Shown here one piece after another: positions 24,724-33,508 of a stretch of DNA of 64,000 bases (positions are counted from its first letter, which is position 1; the number at the start of each line of letters is the position of its first letter). Origin of the DNA: JACCYJ01 sp038198775 (lineage in GTDB: Bacteria; Actinomycetota; Actinomycetes; Propionibacteriales; Nocardioidaceae); assembly GCA_038198775.1 (NCBI GenBank), contig JBBPZV010000044.1, positions 62,001 to 126,000 of the forward strand, given 5' to 3'. A model generated the notes under the pieces. It was not told the origin of the DNA and searched no databases. It saw only the letters and a program-made list of their open reading frames with translations. The position numbers were made by a program, and so were the translations under genes.

Positions 24724-24906
24724 TCAGTCGACCTCCTCGACCGCGACCAGATGCGTGACGGTGGCGATCATGCCGCGGATCTCGGGGCGGTCCTCCTTGA
24801 CGACGACGTCGCCGACCCGCTTCAGCCCGAGACTTCGCAGCGTCTCGCGCTGATTGGCCTTGCGGCCGATCGCCGAGCGCAGTTGGCGGACCTGCAACGA
24901 GGCCAT
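24724..24906 (-). CDS. rpmD: 50S ribosomal protein L30
   Basis: 60 aa, beginning MASLQVRQLRSAIGRKANQR, with TLRSLGLKRVGDVVVKEDRP and a final ATVTHLVAVEEVD. The ATG shares one base with the rpsE stop (TGATG). A longer frame into rpsE is shadow. Confidence 0.95.
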   Translation of the reverse strand: MASLQVRQLRSAIGRKANQRETLRSLGLKRVGDVVVKEDRPEIRGMIATVTHLVAVEEVD

Positions 24907-25496
24907 CACGCGCTCGTTTCCGCTCGGGCGCGGAGCAAGGCGGCGGGGGCGACGTCCTCGACCTGCAGGCCACGCCGTGCGGCGACGGCCTCTGGGGTCT
25001 CCAGCATGCGAAGCGCCGCCACGGTGGCGTGCACGATGTTGATGGCGTTCGACGACCCGAGCGACTTGCTCAGCACGTCGTGGATGCCGGCGCACTCCAG
25101 CACGGCGCGGACCGGACCGCCGGCGATGACACCGGTTCCCGGCGCGGCCGGGCGCAGCAGCACCACCCCGGCCGCCTTCTCGCCCTGCACCGGGTGCGGG
25201 ATCGTCCCCTGGATGCGGGGGACCTGGAAGAAGTTCTTCTTGGCCCCGTCGACGCCCTTGGATATCGCGGAGGGAACCTCCTTGGCCTTGCCGTACCCCA
25301 CGCCCACGGTGCCGTCCCCGTCCCCGACCACGACGAGCGCGGTGAAGCTGAAGCGCCGACCGCCCTGCACCACCTTGGCGACACGGTTGATGGCCACGAC
25401 GCGCTCGATGTAGGCGCCCTTGTCGCCTCCGCCGCGGCGGTCGTCGCGGCCGCGGCGGTCGCCCGCACCGCCGGTACGGCGCTGGGATGCACTCAT
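24906..25496 (-). CDS. rpsE: 30S ribosomal protein S5
   Basis: 196 aa from the ATG at 25496. An Arg/Gly-rich N-terminal extension of about 25 residues is followed by the dsRNA-binding-like domain (IERVVAINRVAKVVQGGRRF) and the C-terminal part with TGVIAGGPVRAVLECAGIHD. The loop used by spectinomycin-resistance changes shows no obvious deviation, judged by eye. Confidence 0.96.
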   Translation of the reverse strand: MSASQRRTGGAGDRRGRDDRRGGGDKGAYIERVVAINRVAKVVQGGRRFSFTALVVVGDGDGTVGVGYGKAKEVPSAISKGVDGAKKNFFQVPRIQGTIPHPVQGEKAAGVVLLRPAAPGTGVIAGGPVRAVLECAGIHDVLSKSLGSSNAINIVHATVAALRMLETPEAVAARRGLQVEDVAPAALLRARAETSA

Positions 25497-25530
25497 GGAA
25501 CTCCCTCTCTGGGTGTGCTCGTGTGGTCGA

Positions 25531-25920
25531 TCAGAACGCCAGCCCGCCCTCGCGGGCACCTTCGGCCAGTGCGGCGACCCGCCCGTGGTAGCGGTTTCCG
25601 GCTCGGTCGAAGACCACGGTAGCGACGCCAGCCGTCTGGGCCCGGTCGGCGACCAGCTCGCCGACCCGCTTGGCCTTGGCGGTCTTGTCGCCCTCGACCC
25701 CCCGCAGCTCGGCTTCCATCGACGACGCCGACGCCAGCGTACGCCCCTCGACGTCGTTGACCACCTGGGCGACGATGTGACGGCTGGATCGGGTCACCAC
25801 CAGGCGCGGCCGGTCGGCGGTGCCGGAGATCCGCTTGCGGCCGCGGGCCGCCCGGCGCAGCCGCGTGGCGGTCTTGTCCGACAGGTGCTTGCTCGGCTTC
25901 AAGGCGATCACCATCGTCAC
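25531..25920 (-). CDS. rplR: 50S ribosomal protein L18
   Basis: 129 aa. KTATRLRRAARGRKRISGTA and RPRLVVTRSSRHIVAQVV are L18 features; the protein binds 5S rRNA. The start is the GTG at 25920, overlapping the rplF stop (GTGA), or the ATG at 25914; the overlap favours the GTG but the choice is open. Confidence 0.95.
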   Translation of the reverse strand: MTMVIALKPSKHLSDKTATRLRRAARGRKRISGTADRPRLVVTRSSRHIVAQVVNDVEGRTLASASSMEAELRGVEGDKTAKAKRVGELVADRAQTAGVATVVFDRAGNRYHGRVAALAEGAREGGLAF

Positions 25921-26459
25921 TTACCGGCCTTTCCGACCTTGCGCCGGATCTGCTCGCCGGCGTAGCGGATTCCCTTGCCCTTGTACGGTTCGGGCCTGCG
26001 GAGCTTGCGGATGTTGGCCGCGACCTCGCCCACCTGCTGCTTGTCGATGCCCGAAACGACCAGCCGGGTGGGCGACTCGACGGTGAAGCTGACGCCGTCG
26101 GGTGCCACGAAGGTCACCGGGTGGCTGAAGCCGAGGTTGAGCTCGATCGTGTCCGAACCGCGCGACAGCACGCGGTACCCGACGCCGACGATCTCCAACC
26201 GCTTCTCGTAGCCGGAGGTCACACCGGTCACCATGTTGGCGACGAGCGTGCGGGACAACCCGTGCAGCGACCTGCTCGCACGCTCGTCGTCGGGGCGTCG
26301 TACCTCGATGGTCCCGTCGTCGGCCTTCGCGACCGTGATCGGGTCCGCCACCGCGTGGCTCAGGGTTCCCTTGGGGCCCTTGACCGTCACCTGACGGTCG
26401 TCGATGGCGACGTCCACCCCGCTCGGGACCTGGATCGGCAACTTACCGATACGTGACAT
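25917..26459 (-). CDS. rplF: 50S ribosomal protein L6
   Basis: 180 aa, beginning MSRIGKLPIQVPSGVDVAID, with the C-terminal PEPYKGKGIRYAGEQIRRKV signature. Lies between rpsH and rplR in the standard spc order, with a 4-nt stop-start overlap to rplR. Confidence 0.97.
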   Translation of the reverse strand: MSRIGKLPIQVPSGVDVAIDDRQVTVKGPKGTLSHAVADPITVAKADDGTIEVRRPDDERASRSLHGLSRTLVANMVTGVTSGYEKRLEIVGVGYRVLSRGSDTIELNLGFSHPVTFVAPDGVSFTVESPTRLVVSGIDKQQVGEVAANIRKLRRPEPYKGKGIRYAGEQIRRKVGKAGK

Positions 26460-26483
26460 GCGTGTTCTCCTTCGTCGCTCGAC

Positions 26484-26891
26484 TCACCAGACGTAGGCGA
26501 GGACTTCCCCGCCGACCCTCTTGGACTTCGCCTGACGGTCGGTCAGCAGCCCCTGAGAGGTCGAGATGATCGCCACCCCAAGGCCTCCGAGCACCTTCGG
26601 CAGCCCGGTGGCCTTGGCATACACCCGCAGCCCCGGCTTGCTGATGCGCCGGACACCGGCGATGGAGCGCTCGCGATGAGGGCCGTACTTGAGCGTGACG
26701 GTCAGCGTCTTGCCGACCGCTCCCTGCGCTGGGTCTTCGACCCGCCACGAGGCGATGTAGCCCTCTTGCTGCAAGATCTCGGCCACCCCGGCCTTGATCT
26801 TGCTGTAGGGCATGGCCACGGTCTCGTGAAAGGCCTGGTTGCCGTTGCGCAGCCGCGTCAGCATGTCTGCGATCGGGTCGGTCATCGTCAT
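26484..26891 (-). CDS. rpsH: 30S ribosomal protein S8
   Basis: 135 aa, beginning MTMTDPIADMLTRLRNGNQA, with the C-terminal VLGGLGVAIISTSQGLLTDR signature. Primary 16S binder. In E. coli S8 regulates the spc operon by binding near rplE; I did not identify such a site here. Confidence 0.97.
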   Translation of the reverse strand: MTMTDPIADMLTRLRNGNQAFHETVAMPYSKIKAGVAEILQQEGYIASWRVEDPAQGAVGKTLTVTLKYGPHRERSIAGVRRISKPGLRVYAKATGLPKVLGGLGVAIISTSQGLLTDRQAKSKRVGGEVLAYVW

Positions 26892-26962
26892 GGTGTCGTG
26901 TCAGCTTTCCGTCGCGGTTTCTCGTTGGGGACCTGCGGCGATCGATGGTTGGATGTGGCGGC

Positions 26963-27148
26963 CTACCAGCTGCTCTTGGTGACGCCGGGAAGCTCCCCGC
27001 GGTGTGCCATCTCACGCAGGCAGATCCGGCAGAGCCCGAACTTGCGATAGACCGAGCGCGGGCGCCCGCACCGCTGGCAGCGACTGTAGCCGCGTACCGC
27101 AAACTTCGGCTTGCGTGACGCCTTGACGATCAGGGCGGTCTTGGCCAC
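26963..27148 (-). CDS. rpsN: 30S ribosomal protein S14 type Z
   Basis: 61 aa, the short zinc-binding form. Cys24, Cys27, Cys40 and Cys43 make the CxxC-x12-CxxC site (CQRCGRPRSVYRKFGLCRIC). Starts at GTG 27148, two nucleotides after the rplE stop. The long in-frame extension into rplE is shadow. Actinobacteria often carry a second zinc-free S14 elsewhere, induced under zinc limitation; none is in this window. Confidence 0.95.
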   Translation of the reverse strand: MAKTALIVKASRKPKFAVRGYSRCQRCGRPRSVYRKFGLCRICLREMAHRGELPGVTKSSW

Positions 27149-27150
27149 GT

Positions 27151-27732
27151 TCAGGACTCCTTGAAGGGGAAGCCGAGCTGGCGCAGCAAAGCGCGCCCCT
27201 CGTCGTCGTTGGTCGCCGTGGTGACGATCGTGACGTCCATCCCACGGGTGCGGTCGATGCGGTCTTGGTTGATCTCGTGGAACATGACCTGTTCGGTGAG
27301 CCCGAAGGTGTAGTTGCCGCGACCGTCGAACTGGCGGGGCGAGAGCCCCCGGAAGTCCCGGATCCGTGGCAGCGCCAACGTCAGCAACCGGTCGAGGAAC
27401 TCCCACATCCGATCGCCGCGCAGCGTGGTGTGCACCCCGATCGGCATGCCCTCACGGAGCTTGAACTGAGCGATGGACTTGCGAGCCTTGGTCACCGACG
27501 GTTTCTGGCCGGTGATGGCGGCGAGGTCGCGGACCGCTCCCTCGATGAGCTTGGAGTCGCGGGCTGCCTCTCCCACGCCCATGTTGACCACGATCTTGGT
27601 GAGCCCGGGCACCTGCATCACGTTGGGGAAGCCGACGTCGGAGCGCAACGCCGGCACGATTTCCTCGCGGTAGCGGGCCTTGAGCCGGGGAACCGTGGCG
27701 AGAGCTCCCTGCGGGTCACGTGTGGTTGACAT
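27151..27732 (-). CDS. rplE: 50S ribosomal protein L5
   Basis: 193 aa. LKARYREEIVPALRSDVGFP, KIVVNMGVGEA and the C-terminal GMDVTIVTTATNDDEGRALL are L5 signatures; it binds 5S rRNA. Its start shares one base with the rplX stop. Confidence 0.97.
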   Translation of the reverse strand: MSTTRDPQGALATVPRLKARYREEIVPALRSDVGFPNVMQVPGLTKIVVNMGVGEAARDSKLIEGAVRDLAAITGQKPSVTKARKSIAQFKLREGMPIGVHTTLRGDRMWEFLDRLLTLALPRIRDFRGLSPRQFDGRGNYTFGLTEQVMFHEINQDRIDRTRGMDVTIVTTATNDDEGRALLRQLGFPFKES

Positions 27733-28106
27733 CAGATCTCCTTGCCCGTGCGGCGCGCGACCCGGATGCTGCGGTGCGCGGTGTACGTCGAGCCGTCCGG
27801 CCGGGTCTTGGTCACCTGGTCGCGCCGGTAGCCGATCCGGGTCGTGACCTTCGCCCCGTCAACCTCGACCACGAGCATCACGTTGGACGCGTCGATAGCC
27901 GCCTCCTGGGTCACGATCCCCCCGGTCGTGCCGGCGCGTCCGCCCTGCTGCACTCGCCGGGTATGCCGCTTCACCCGGTTGACGCCCTCGACGATCACCC
28001 GGGAGTCGTCGGGAAACACCGCGATGATCCGGCCTTCGGCGCCCTTGTCGCGACCGGCGATCACGCGTACCAGGTCACCCTTCTTGACGCCAAGCGTCCG
28101 AGCCAT
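27732..28106 (-). CDS. rplX: 50S ribosomal protein L24
   Basis: 124 aa, beginning MARTLGVKKGDLVRVIAGRD with a KOW motif (GDLVRVIAGRDKGAEGRIIA), an assembly initiator of the 50S subunit. The ATG at 28106 shares a base with the rplN stop (TGATG). A GTG one codon upstream is possible but less likely. Confidence 0.96.
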   Translation of the reverse strand: MARTLGVKKGDLVRVIAGRDKGAEGRIIAVFPDDSRVIVEGVNRVKRHTRRVQQGGRAGTTGGIVTQEAAIDASNVMLVVEVDGAKVTTRIGYRRDQVTKTRPDGSTYTAHRSIRVARRTGKEI

Positions 28107-28474
28107 CACAACACCTCCGGTGCGAGGGAGATGATCCGCATGAAGCGACGCTCGCGCAGCTCCCGCCCGACCGGACCGAAGATGCGGGTGCCCCGCGGTT
28201 CGCCGTCGGGCCGCAGAATCACGGCGGCGTTCTCGTCGAAGCGGATGTAGGAACCGTCGGGGCGGCGCCGCTCCTTGGCGGTACGCACGATGACGGCCCT
28301 GACCACCTCACCCTTCTTGACGTTGGCCCCCGGGATCGCGTCCTTGACGGTGGCGACGATGACGTCCCCGATGCTGGCGTAGCGCCGCCCGGAGCCGCCG
28401 AGGACACGGATGCAGAGAACCTCCTTGGCCCCGGTGTTGTCGGCGACCCTGAGGCGAGACTCCTGCTGGATCAT
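28106..28474 (-). CDS. rplN: 50S ribosomal protein L14
   Basis: 122 aa, the invariant family length, beginning MIQQESRLRVADNTGAKEVL, with GANVKKGEVVRAVIVRT and a final ELRERRFMRIISLAPEVL. The ATG at 28474 is in a 4-nt overlap with the rpsQ stop. First gene of the spc portion. Confidence 0.97.
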   Translation of the reverse strand: MIQQESRLRVADNTGAKEVLCIRVLGGSGRRYASIGDVIVATVKDAIPGANVKKGEVVRAVIVRTAKERRRPDGSYIRFDENAAVILRPDGEPRGTRIFGPVGRELRERRFMRIISLAPEVL

Positions 28475-28779
28475 TGCGCCCTCTCCACGATGTCGACGAC
28501 GCGCCACCGCTTGGTGGCCGAGCGCGGCCGGGTCTCCATGATCAGCACCCGATCGCCGGTCCCGCAGGCGTTCGACTCGTCGTGCGCCTTCAACTTGCTG
28601 GTGCGGCGCAGCACCTTGCCGTAGAGCGGGTGCTTCACCCGGTCCTCGACGCTCACCACGACCGTCTTGTCCATCTTGTCGCTGACGACGAGACCCTCAC
28701 GGGTCTTGCGCCGGGGCCGCGTCGGCTGCCCGGACTCGTTGGCTGGCTCAACCACTGGTGTGTCCTCGTCGCTACTCAT
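28471..28779 (-). CDS. rpsQ: 30S ribosomal protein S17
   Basis: 102 aa. An acidic N-terminal extension of about 22 residues precedes the OB-fold core (RKTREGLVVSDKMDKTVVV, VKHPLYGKVLRRTSKLKAHD). ATGA overlaps link it to rpmC upstream and rplN downstream. Confidence 0.96.
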   Translation of the reverse strand: MSSDEDTPVVEPANESGQPTRPRRKTREGLVVSDKMDKTVVVSVEDRVKHPLYGKVLRRTSKLKAHDESNACGTGDRVLIMETRPRSATKRWRVVDIVERAQ

Positions 28780-29036
28780 GCCGTTTCCCCTTCGGGGGCT
28801 TCCTGGTCGGTCTTCCGCGAGGGCATGTCGATGATGCCGAGCTCACGCTCGCGCAGGACGGTGTAGATCCGCGCGATCTCGCGCCGCACCGTACGCAGCC
28901 GGCCGTGGCTCTCGAGCTGCCCGGTGGCTGCCTGGAAGCGCAGGTTGAACAGTTCTTCCTTTGCCTCCGCTAGGGCTCGGCCGAGATCCTCGTCGGTCCT
29001 CGTCCGCAGCTCGACCGCGGTCGTGGTGGTCGCCAT
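28776..29036 (-). CDS. rpmC: 50S ribosomal protein L29
   Basis: 86 aa, a two-helix hairpin with ELRTRTDEDLGRALAEAKEE and LFNLRFQAATGQLE. A short acidic C-terminal tail (DQEAPEGETA) extends past the usual end. Sits near the polypeptide exit tunnel. Overlaps both neighbours by 1-4 nt. Confidence 0.95.
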   Translation of the reverse strand: MATTTTAVELRTRTDEDLGRALAEAKEELFNLRFQAATGQLESHGRLRTVRREIARIYTVLRERELGIIDMPSRKTDQEAPEGETA

Positions 29037-29452
29037 CAGAACTCACCATCCCGGCTGACGAAGCGACACTTCATCGGCAGCTTGTGCATGGCGCGGCGCA
29101 GGGCCTCGCGGGCGACCGGCTCGGTGACCCCCGACAGCTCGAACATCACCCGGCCGGCCTTGACGTTGGCGATCCACCACTCCGGGGAACCCTTGCCCGA
29201 ACCCATTCGCGTCTCCGCGGGCTTCTTGGTCAGCGGGCGGTCGGGATAGATGTTGATCCACACCTTGCCGCCACGCTTGATGTGCCGGGTCATCGCGATC
29301 CGCGCGGACTCGATCTGTCGGTTGGTGACGTAGTGACCCTCGACTGCCTGGATCCCGTAGTCGCCGAAGGCCAGCGACGTGCCACCCTTGGCGACCCCGG
29401 TGCGCTTCGGGTGATGTTGCTTGCGGTGCTTTATCCGGCGCGGTATCAGCAT
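29036..29452 (-). CDS. rplP: 50S ribosomal protein L16
   Basis: 138 aa, beginning MLIPRRIKHRKQHHPKRTGV, with KPAETRMGSGKGSPEWWIAN and a final MKCRFVSRDGEF. Organises tRNA on the 50S side. The start at 29452 is two nt after the rpsC stop; the much longer in-frame extension over rpsC is shadow. Confidence 0.96.
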   Translation of the reverse strand: MLIPRRIKHRKQHHPKRTGVAKGGTSLAFGDYGIQAVEGHYVTNRQIESARIAMTRHIKRGGKVWINIYPDRPLTKKPAETRMGSGKGSPEWWIANVKAGRVMFELSGVTEPVAREALRRAMHKLPMKCRFVSRDGEF

Positions 29453-29454
29453 GC

Positions 29455-30216
29455 TCAGCCCGCCTGACCGCTCGCCGGAGCCGTCGCGGCGGCGCCCGAC
29501 AGGGGGCGCTCGGGGCGGCGGCCGCGAGTCGGCCGGTTCCGGCCCGGCGCCGCGGCCCGGGCGGCTGCCTGCGCCTCGCGCTCGGCCCGGGTGCCGCCGA
29601 CCTCGCCCCGGTAGATCCAGGCCTTGACACCGATCCGGCCGAACGTCGTACGCGCTTCGTAGAAGCCGTAGTCGATGTCGGCACGCAGCGTGTGCAGCGG
29701 GACGCGGCCCTCCCGGTAGAACTCCGAGCGCGACATCTCCGCGCCGCCGAGTCGCCCGGAGCACTGGATCCGGATTCCCAGCGCGCCGGCGCGCATCGAG
29801 GTCTGCATCGCCTTGCGCATCGCGCGCCGGAACTGGACCCTGCCGCTCAGCTGCTCGGCCACGCCCTGCGCCACCAGCTGGGCATCGAGCTCGGGGTTCT
29901 TGACCTCGAGGATGTTCAGCTGCACCTGCTTGTTGGTGAGCTTCTCGAGATTGGTACGCAACTTGTCGGCCTCGGCACCGCGGCGGCCGATGACGATCCC
30001 GGGGCGAGCAGTGTGGATGTCGACACGGACCCGGTCTCGCGTGCGTTCGATCTCGACGCGGGAGATGCCGGCGCGATCCATGCCCTTGGTCAGCATGCGG
30101 CGGATCGCGACGTCCTCGCCGACGTAGGCCTTGTAGAGCTTGTCGGCGTACCACCGGCTCTTGTGGTCGGTGGAGATGCCGAGCCGGAACCCGTGCGGGT
30201 TGACCTTCTGTCCCAC
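29455..30216 (-). CDS. rpsC: 30S ribosomal protein S3
   Basis: 253 aa, beginning MGQKVNPHGFRLGISTDHKS. KH domain GIVIGRRGAEADKLRTNLE. The C-terminal domain has GVKAWIYRGEVGGTRAERE, followed by an Arg/Pro/Ala-rich tail of about 40 residues. Part of the mRNA entry helicase of the 30S. Confidence 0.97.
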   Translation of the reverse strand: MGQKVNPHGFRLGISTDHKSRWYADKLYKAYVGEDVAIRRMLTKGMDRAGISRVEIERTRDRVRVDIHTARPGIVIGRRGAEADKLRTNLEKLTNKQVQLNILEVKNPELDAQLVAQGVAEQLSGRVQFRRAMRKAMQTSMRAGALGIRIQCSGRLGGAEMSRSEFYREGRVPLHTLRADIDYGFYEARTTFGRIGVKAWIYRGEVGGTRAEREAQAAARAAAPGRNRPTRGRRPERPLSGAAATAPASGQAG

Positions 30217-30653
30217 TAGCGGGCCCTCCTGTTCGTGGTACGGATGGTGGTGCCGGTGTCGGGCGCCGGCTGGACGACCACGGTCAGGTGGCTGGTGCGC
30301 TTGTTGATCCGGTAGGCGCGCCCCTGCGCGCGCGGCCGGAACCGCTTCATCGTCGGGCCCTCGTCAACGAGCGCCTTGGTGACGACCAGGTGGTCGCGGT
30401 CGAGGCCCTCCGTGGTCTCGGCATTTGCGACGGCGCTCTCGAGCACCTTGTAGACGGTCTCCGCCGCTGCCTGCGGCGCGAACCTCAGCACGGCCAGGGC
30501 AGCATCGACCTGCTGTCCGCGTACGAGGTCGACGACCCGGCGGGCCTTGGTCGGCGTGACCCGGGCGAACCGCGCCACCGCGTAGGCGCCGGGCTGCTCG
30601 CCCAGCAGGCTCTCGCGGCGGGCGCTGTGACGCCGGCGCTGCATGCTGCTCAT
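30216..30653 (-). CDS. rplV: 50S ribosomal protein L22
   Basis: 145 aa. ARFARVTPTKARRVVDLVRG and RFRPRAQGRAYRINKRTSHL are L22 signatures; the latter hairpin lines the exit tunnel. The tail ATTR-like end (TTIRTTNRRAR) is basic. Start at ATG 30653 or the Met three codons later. Shares one base with rpsC. Confidence 0.96.
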   Translation of the reverse strand: MSSMQRRRHSARRESLLGEQPGAYAVARFARVTPTKARRVVDLVRGQQVDAALAVLRFAPQAAAETVYKVLESAVANAETTEGLDRDHLVVTKALVDEGPTMKRFRPRAQGRAYRINKRTSHLTVVVQPAPDTGTTIRTTNRRAR

Positions 30654-30686
30654 CTCCGGAACTCTTCTCCTGGTGGGGCGGCCGCC

Positions 30687-30968
30687 TCAGCGGCGCCGCG
30701 CCTTGCGGTCGTCCTTCTCGTGGCCCCGGAACGTTCGCGTGGGCGCGAACTCCCCGAGCTTGTGTCCGACCATCGCCTCGGTCACGAACACGGGCACGTG
30801 TTTGCGGCCGTCGTGGACGGCGATCGTGTGCCCGATCATGGCCGGCACGATCATCGAACGTCGCGACCATGTCTTGATCACGCTGCGGTTGTTTCGCTGG
30901 TTCTGCGCGTCCACCTTCTTGGCCAGGTGGTCGTCGACGAACGGACCCTTCTTCAAGCTGCGTGGCAT
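30687..30968 (-). CDS. rpsS: 30S ribosomal protein S19
   Basis: 93 aa, beginning MPRSLKKGPFVDDHLAKKVD, with IKTWSRRSMIVPAMIGHTIA and GEFAPTRTFRGHEKDDRKAR. Forms the head of the 30S with S13. Between rplB and rplV in standard order. Confidence 0.97.
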   Translation of the reverse strand: MPRSLKKGPFVDDHLAKKVDAQNQRNNRSVIKTWSRRSMIVPAMIGHTIAVHDGRKHVPVFVTEAMVGHKLGEFAPTRTFRGHEKDDRKARRR

Positions 30969-30984
30969 CGGTGTGCGGCCCCTC

Positions 30985-31815
30985 TCAGCGCTTTCCGGTC
31001 TTGCGGCGGCGGACTATCAGTGAGTCACTGGGCTTGCGCTTGCGGGTGCGACCCTCGGGCTTGCCCCACGGGGAGACGGGATGGCGTCCCCCGGACGTCT
31101 TGCCCTCACCGCCCCCGTGCGGGTGGTCGACCGGGTTCATCGCGACACCGCGGACCTTCGGTCGCCTGCCCTTCCACCGCGCCCGGCCGGCCTTGCCCCA
31201 GTTCAGGTTGGACTGCTCGGCGTTGCCGACCTCGCCGACGGTGGCGCGACAGCGAACGTCGACGTAGCGCATCTCGCCGGAGGGGAGCCTCAGCTGCGCC
31301 CGGCTGCCCTCCTTGGCCACGAGCTGAACCGAGGCGCCGGCGGACCGAGCCAGCTTCGCCCCCCCGCCCGGTCGCAGCTCGATGGCGTGAACCGTGGTGC
31401 CCACCGGGATGTTGCGCAATGGCAGGTTGTTCCCCGGCCGGATGTCGGCTCTCGGCCCGGCCTCCACACGGCCGCCGGGACGAAGGCCCTGCGGTGCGAC
31501 GATGTAGCGCTTCTCCCCGTCGACGTAGTGCAGCAGCGCGATTCGGGCGGTCCGGTTGGGGTCGTACTCGATGTGGGCGACCTTGGCCGGTACGCCGTCC
31601 TTGTCGTAGCGACGGAAGTCGATGAGGCGGTAGGCGCGCTTGTGTCCTCCGCCCTGGTGGCGGCTGGTGATGCGCCCGGCGCTGTTGCGCCCGCCCTTCT
31701 TGGGCAGCGGGCGCACCAGCGTCTTCTCGGGCGTCGTCCGGGTGATCTCGGCGAAGTCGGCGACCGAGGCGCCGCGGCGACCGGGCGACGTGGGCTTGTA
31801 TCTGCGGATAGGCAT
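30985..31815 (-). CDS. rplB: 50S ribosomal protein L2
   Basis: 276 aa, beginning MPIRRYKPTSPGRRGASVAD. The peptidyl-transferase-proximal signature is VAMNPVDHPHGGGEGKTSGG. The ATG at 31815 is chosen; 12 upstream codons have no family match. Primary 23S binder. Confidence 0.97.
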   Translation of the reverse strand: MPIRRYKPTSPGRRGASVADFAEITRTTPEKTLVRPLPKKGGRNSAGRITSRHQGGGHKRAYRLIDFRRYDKDGVPAKVAHIEYDPNRTARIALLHYVDGEKRYIVAPQGLRPGGRVEAGPRADIRPGNNLPLRNIPVGTTVHAIELRPGGGAKLARSAGASVQLVAKEGSRAQLRLPSGEMRYVDVRCRATVGEVGNAEQSNLNWGKAGRARWKGRRPKVRGVAMNPVDHPHGGGEGKTSGGRHPVSPWGKPEGRTRKRKPSDSLIVRRRKTGKR

Positions 31816-31840
31816 GGGATCTCGTCCTCGTCTCGACTCG

Positions 31841-32143
31841 TCAGCCCGCACCGGAGAAGATGTCGATGCGCTGCCCCTCCGCGACGCTGACCACGGCTCG
31901 CTTGGTGTCGGCCCGCTTGCCCCAGCCGGTGCGGGTCCGCCGCCGCTTGCCGTGGCGGTTGATCGTGTTGACCGCGATCACCTTGACGTCGAAGACCTGC
32001 TCGACCGCGATCTTGATCTCGGTCTTGTTGGCGTCAGGGCGGACGACGAACGTGTACTTGTTCTGGTCGAGCAGCCCGTAGCTCTTCTCGCTGACCACCG
32101 GTGCGATCAGCACGTCTCGGTGGTCCTTGTGGAGGTTGCTCAT
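31841..32143 (-). CDS. rplW: 50S ribosomal protein L23
   Basis: 100 aa. DVLIAPVVSEKSYGLLDQNK and KTEIKIAVEQVFDVKVIAVN are L23 signatures. Docking site for trigger factor and SRP at the tunnel exit. Starts in an ATGA overlap with rplD. Confidence 0.97.
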   Translation of the reverse strand: MSNLHKDHRDVLIAPVVSEKSYGLLDQNKYTFVVRPDANKTEIKIAVEQVFDVKVIAVNTINRHGKRRRTRTGWGKRADTKRAVVSVAEGQRIDIFSGAG

Positions 32144-32829
32144 GGCTGCTCCTCCTCGCTCGCGTCGACGCTGGAGACCAGTGCGTCGTAGGCCGCCCGG
32201 GTGAAGACGACGTCGTCGCTTCGCAGAACGTCATAGGTGTTGAGCTGGTCAACCGGCAACAGGTGTACGCCGCCGACGTTGCGCAGGCTGCGCCTGGTCA
32301 GGTCGTCGCCGCGGGCGAGGACGACCAGGGTGCGAGGTCGGTCGCAGACCTGGCGGAGGACGGCAAGCGCCGACTTGGTCGACGGGGTGTCACCGGGAAG
32401 GAAGGACTCGACCACGTGTACCCGGCCGGACGCCGCGCGATCAGACAACGCCGCACGCAGTGCGGCGGCCTTCATCTTCTTGGGAGTGCGCTGCCGGTAC
32501 GACCGGGGCGTGGGCCCGTGCACGATGCCGCCCCCGGCGAACTGGGGAGCCCTGATCGAACCCTGCCGGGCCCGGCCGGTTCCCTTCTGCCGGTACGGCT
32601 TCCTGCCGCCACCGGCGACCTCGCCCCGGGTCAAGGTGCTGTGCGTCCCCTGTCGAGCCGCAGCCTGCTGGGCCACCACCACCTGGTGCATGAGCGGCAG
32701 GTTGACCGGAACTGCGAAGACTGCGTCAGGCAGCTCGACGCTGCCGGTCTTGTTGCCGTCGGCCCCCAGGACGTCGACGGTCATGGCTGCGGCCGCGGGC
32801 TCCACGGCACCCTCGCTCGGGGAGGTCAT
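32140..32829 (-). CDS. rplD: 50S ribosomal protein L4
   Basis: 229 aa. The tunnel loop GGGRKPYRQKGTGRARQGSI is intact, without the changes known from macrolide resistance as far as I can judge by eye. An Ala/Glu-rich N-terminal extension of about 20 residues is present. Overlaps rplC and rplW by 4 nt each. Confidence 0.96.
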   Translation of the reverse strand: MTSPSEGAVEPAAAAMTVDVLGADGNKTGSVELPDAVFAVPVNLPLMHQVVVAQQAAARQGTHSTLTRGEVAGGGRKPYRQKGTGRARQGSIRAPQFAGGGIVHGPTPRSYRQRTPKKMKAAALRAALSDRAASGRVHVVESFLPGDTPSTKSALAVLRQVCDRPRTLVVLARGDDLTRRSLRNVGGVHLLPVDQLNTYDVLRSDDVVFTRAAYDALVSSVDASEEEQP

Positions 32830-33494
32830 GGGGCGACCTCCTTCGCCTTCACGGCTGAGCGGAGCATGACCAGTCCGCCCCGGGGGCCGGGAACAGCTCC
32901 CTTGAGCAGGATCAACCCACGCGCCGCATCAACGGCGTGGACGGTGAGGTTCTGGGTGGTGACCCGGTCGTTGCCCATGCGCCCTGCCATGCGCAGTCCC
33001 TTGAAGACCCGTGCGGGTGTCGCACAGCCCCCGATCGACCCCGGCTTGCGGTGGTTGCGGTGAGCGCCGTGGGATGCGCCAACCCCGGAGAAGCCGTGCC
33101 GCTTCATCACCCCGGCGAAGCCCTTGCCCTTGCTGGTTCCGGTCACGTCGACGGCGTCGCCGGGAGCGAAGACGTCCGCTGGGTTCAGCTCCTGGCCGGG
33201 CTCGTACCCGCTGGTGTCGCCGGTACGCAGCTCGACGAGGTGGCGGCGCGGTGTCACCCCGGCCTTGGCGAAGTGGCCCGCCTTGGGCTTGGTCACCTTG
33301 CGGGCCTCGATCTCCCCGAAGCCGATCTGGACGGCGCTGTAGCCGTCGGTCTCGGGACGGCGCAGCATGGTGACCACGTTGGTCCCGGCGGAGATGACGG
33401 TGATCGCGACGACGTGGTTGTGGTCGTCCCACACCTGCGTCATGCCGAGCTTGCGGCCCAGCAGGCCACGGACGTTGCGGGTTCGGGTAGTCAT
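32826..33494 (-). CDS. rplC: 50S ribosomal protein L3
   Basis: 222 aa, beginning MTTRTRNVRGLLGRKLGMTQ. The central extension reaching the peptidyl transferase centre includes GKGFAGVMKRHGFSGVGASH and SIGGCATPARVFKGLRMAGR. The ATG at 33494 lies 14 nt after rpsJ. A much longer frame upstream is shadow. Confidence 0.96.
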   Translation of the reverse strand: MTTRTRNVRGLLGRKLGMTQVWDDHNHVVAITVISAGTNVVTMLRRPETDGYSAVQIGFGEIEARKVTKPKAGHFAKAGVTPRRHLVELRTGDTSGYEPGQELNPADVFAPGDAVDVTGTSKGKGFAGVMKRHGFSGVGASHGAHRNHRKPGSIGGCATPARVFKGLRMAGRMGNDRVTTQNLTVHAVDAARGLILLKGAVPGPRGGLVMLRSAVKAKEVAP

Positions 33495-33508
33495 TTGCCG
33501 GCAGTCCT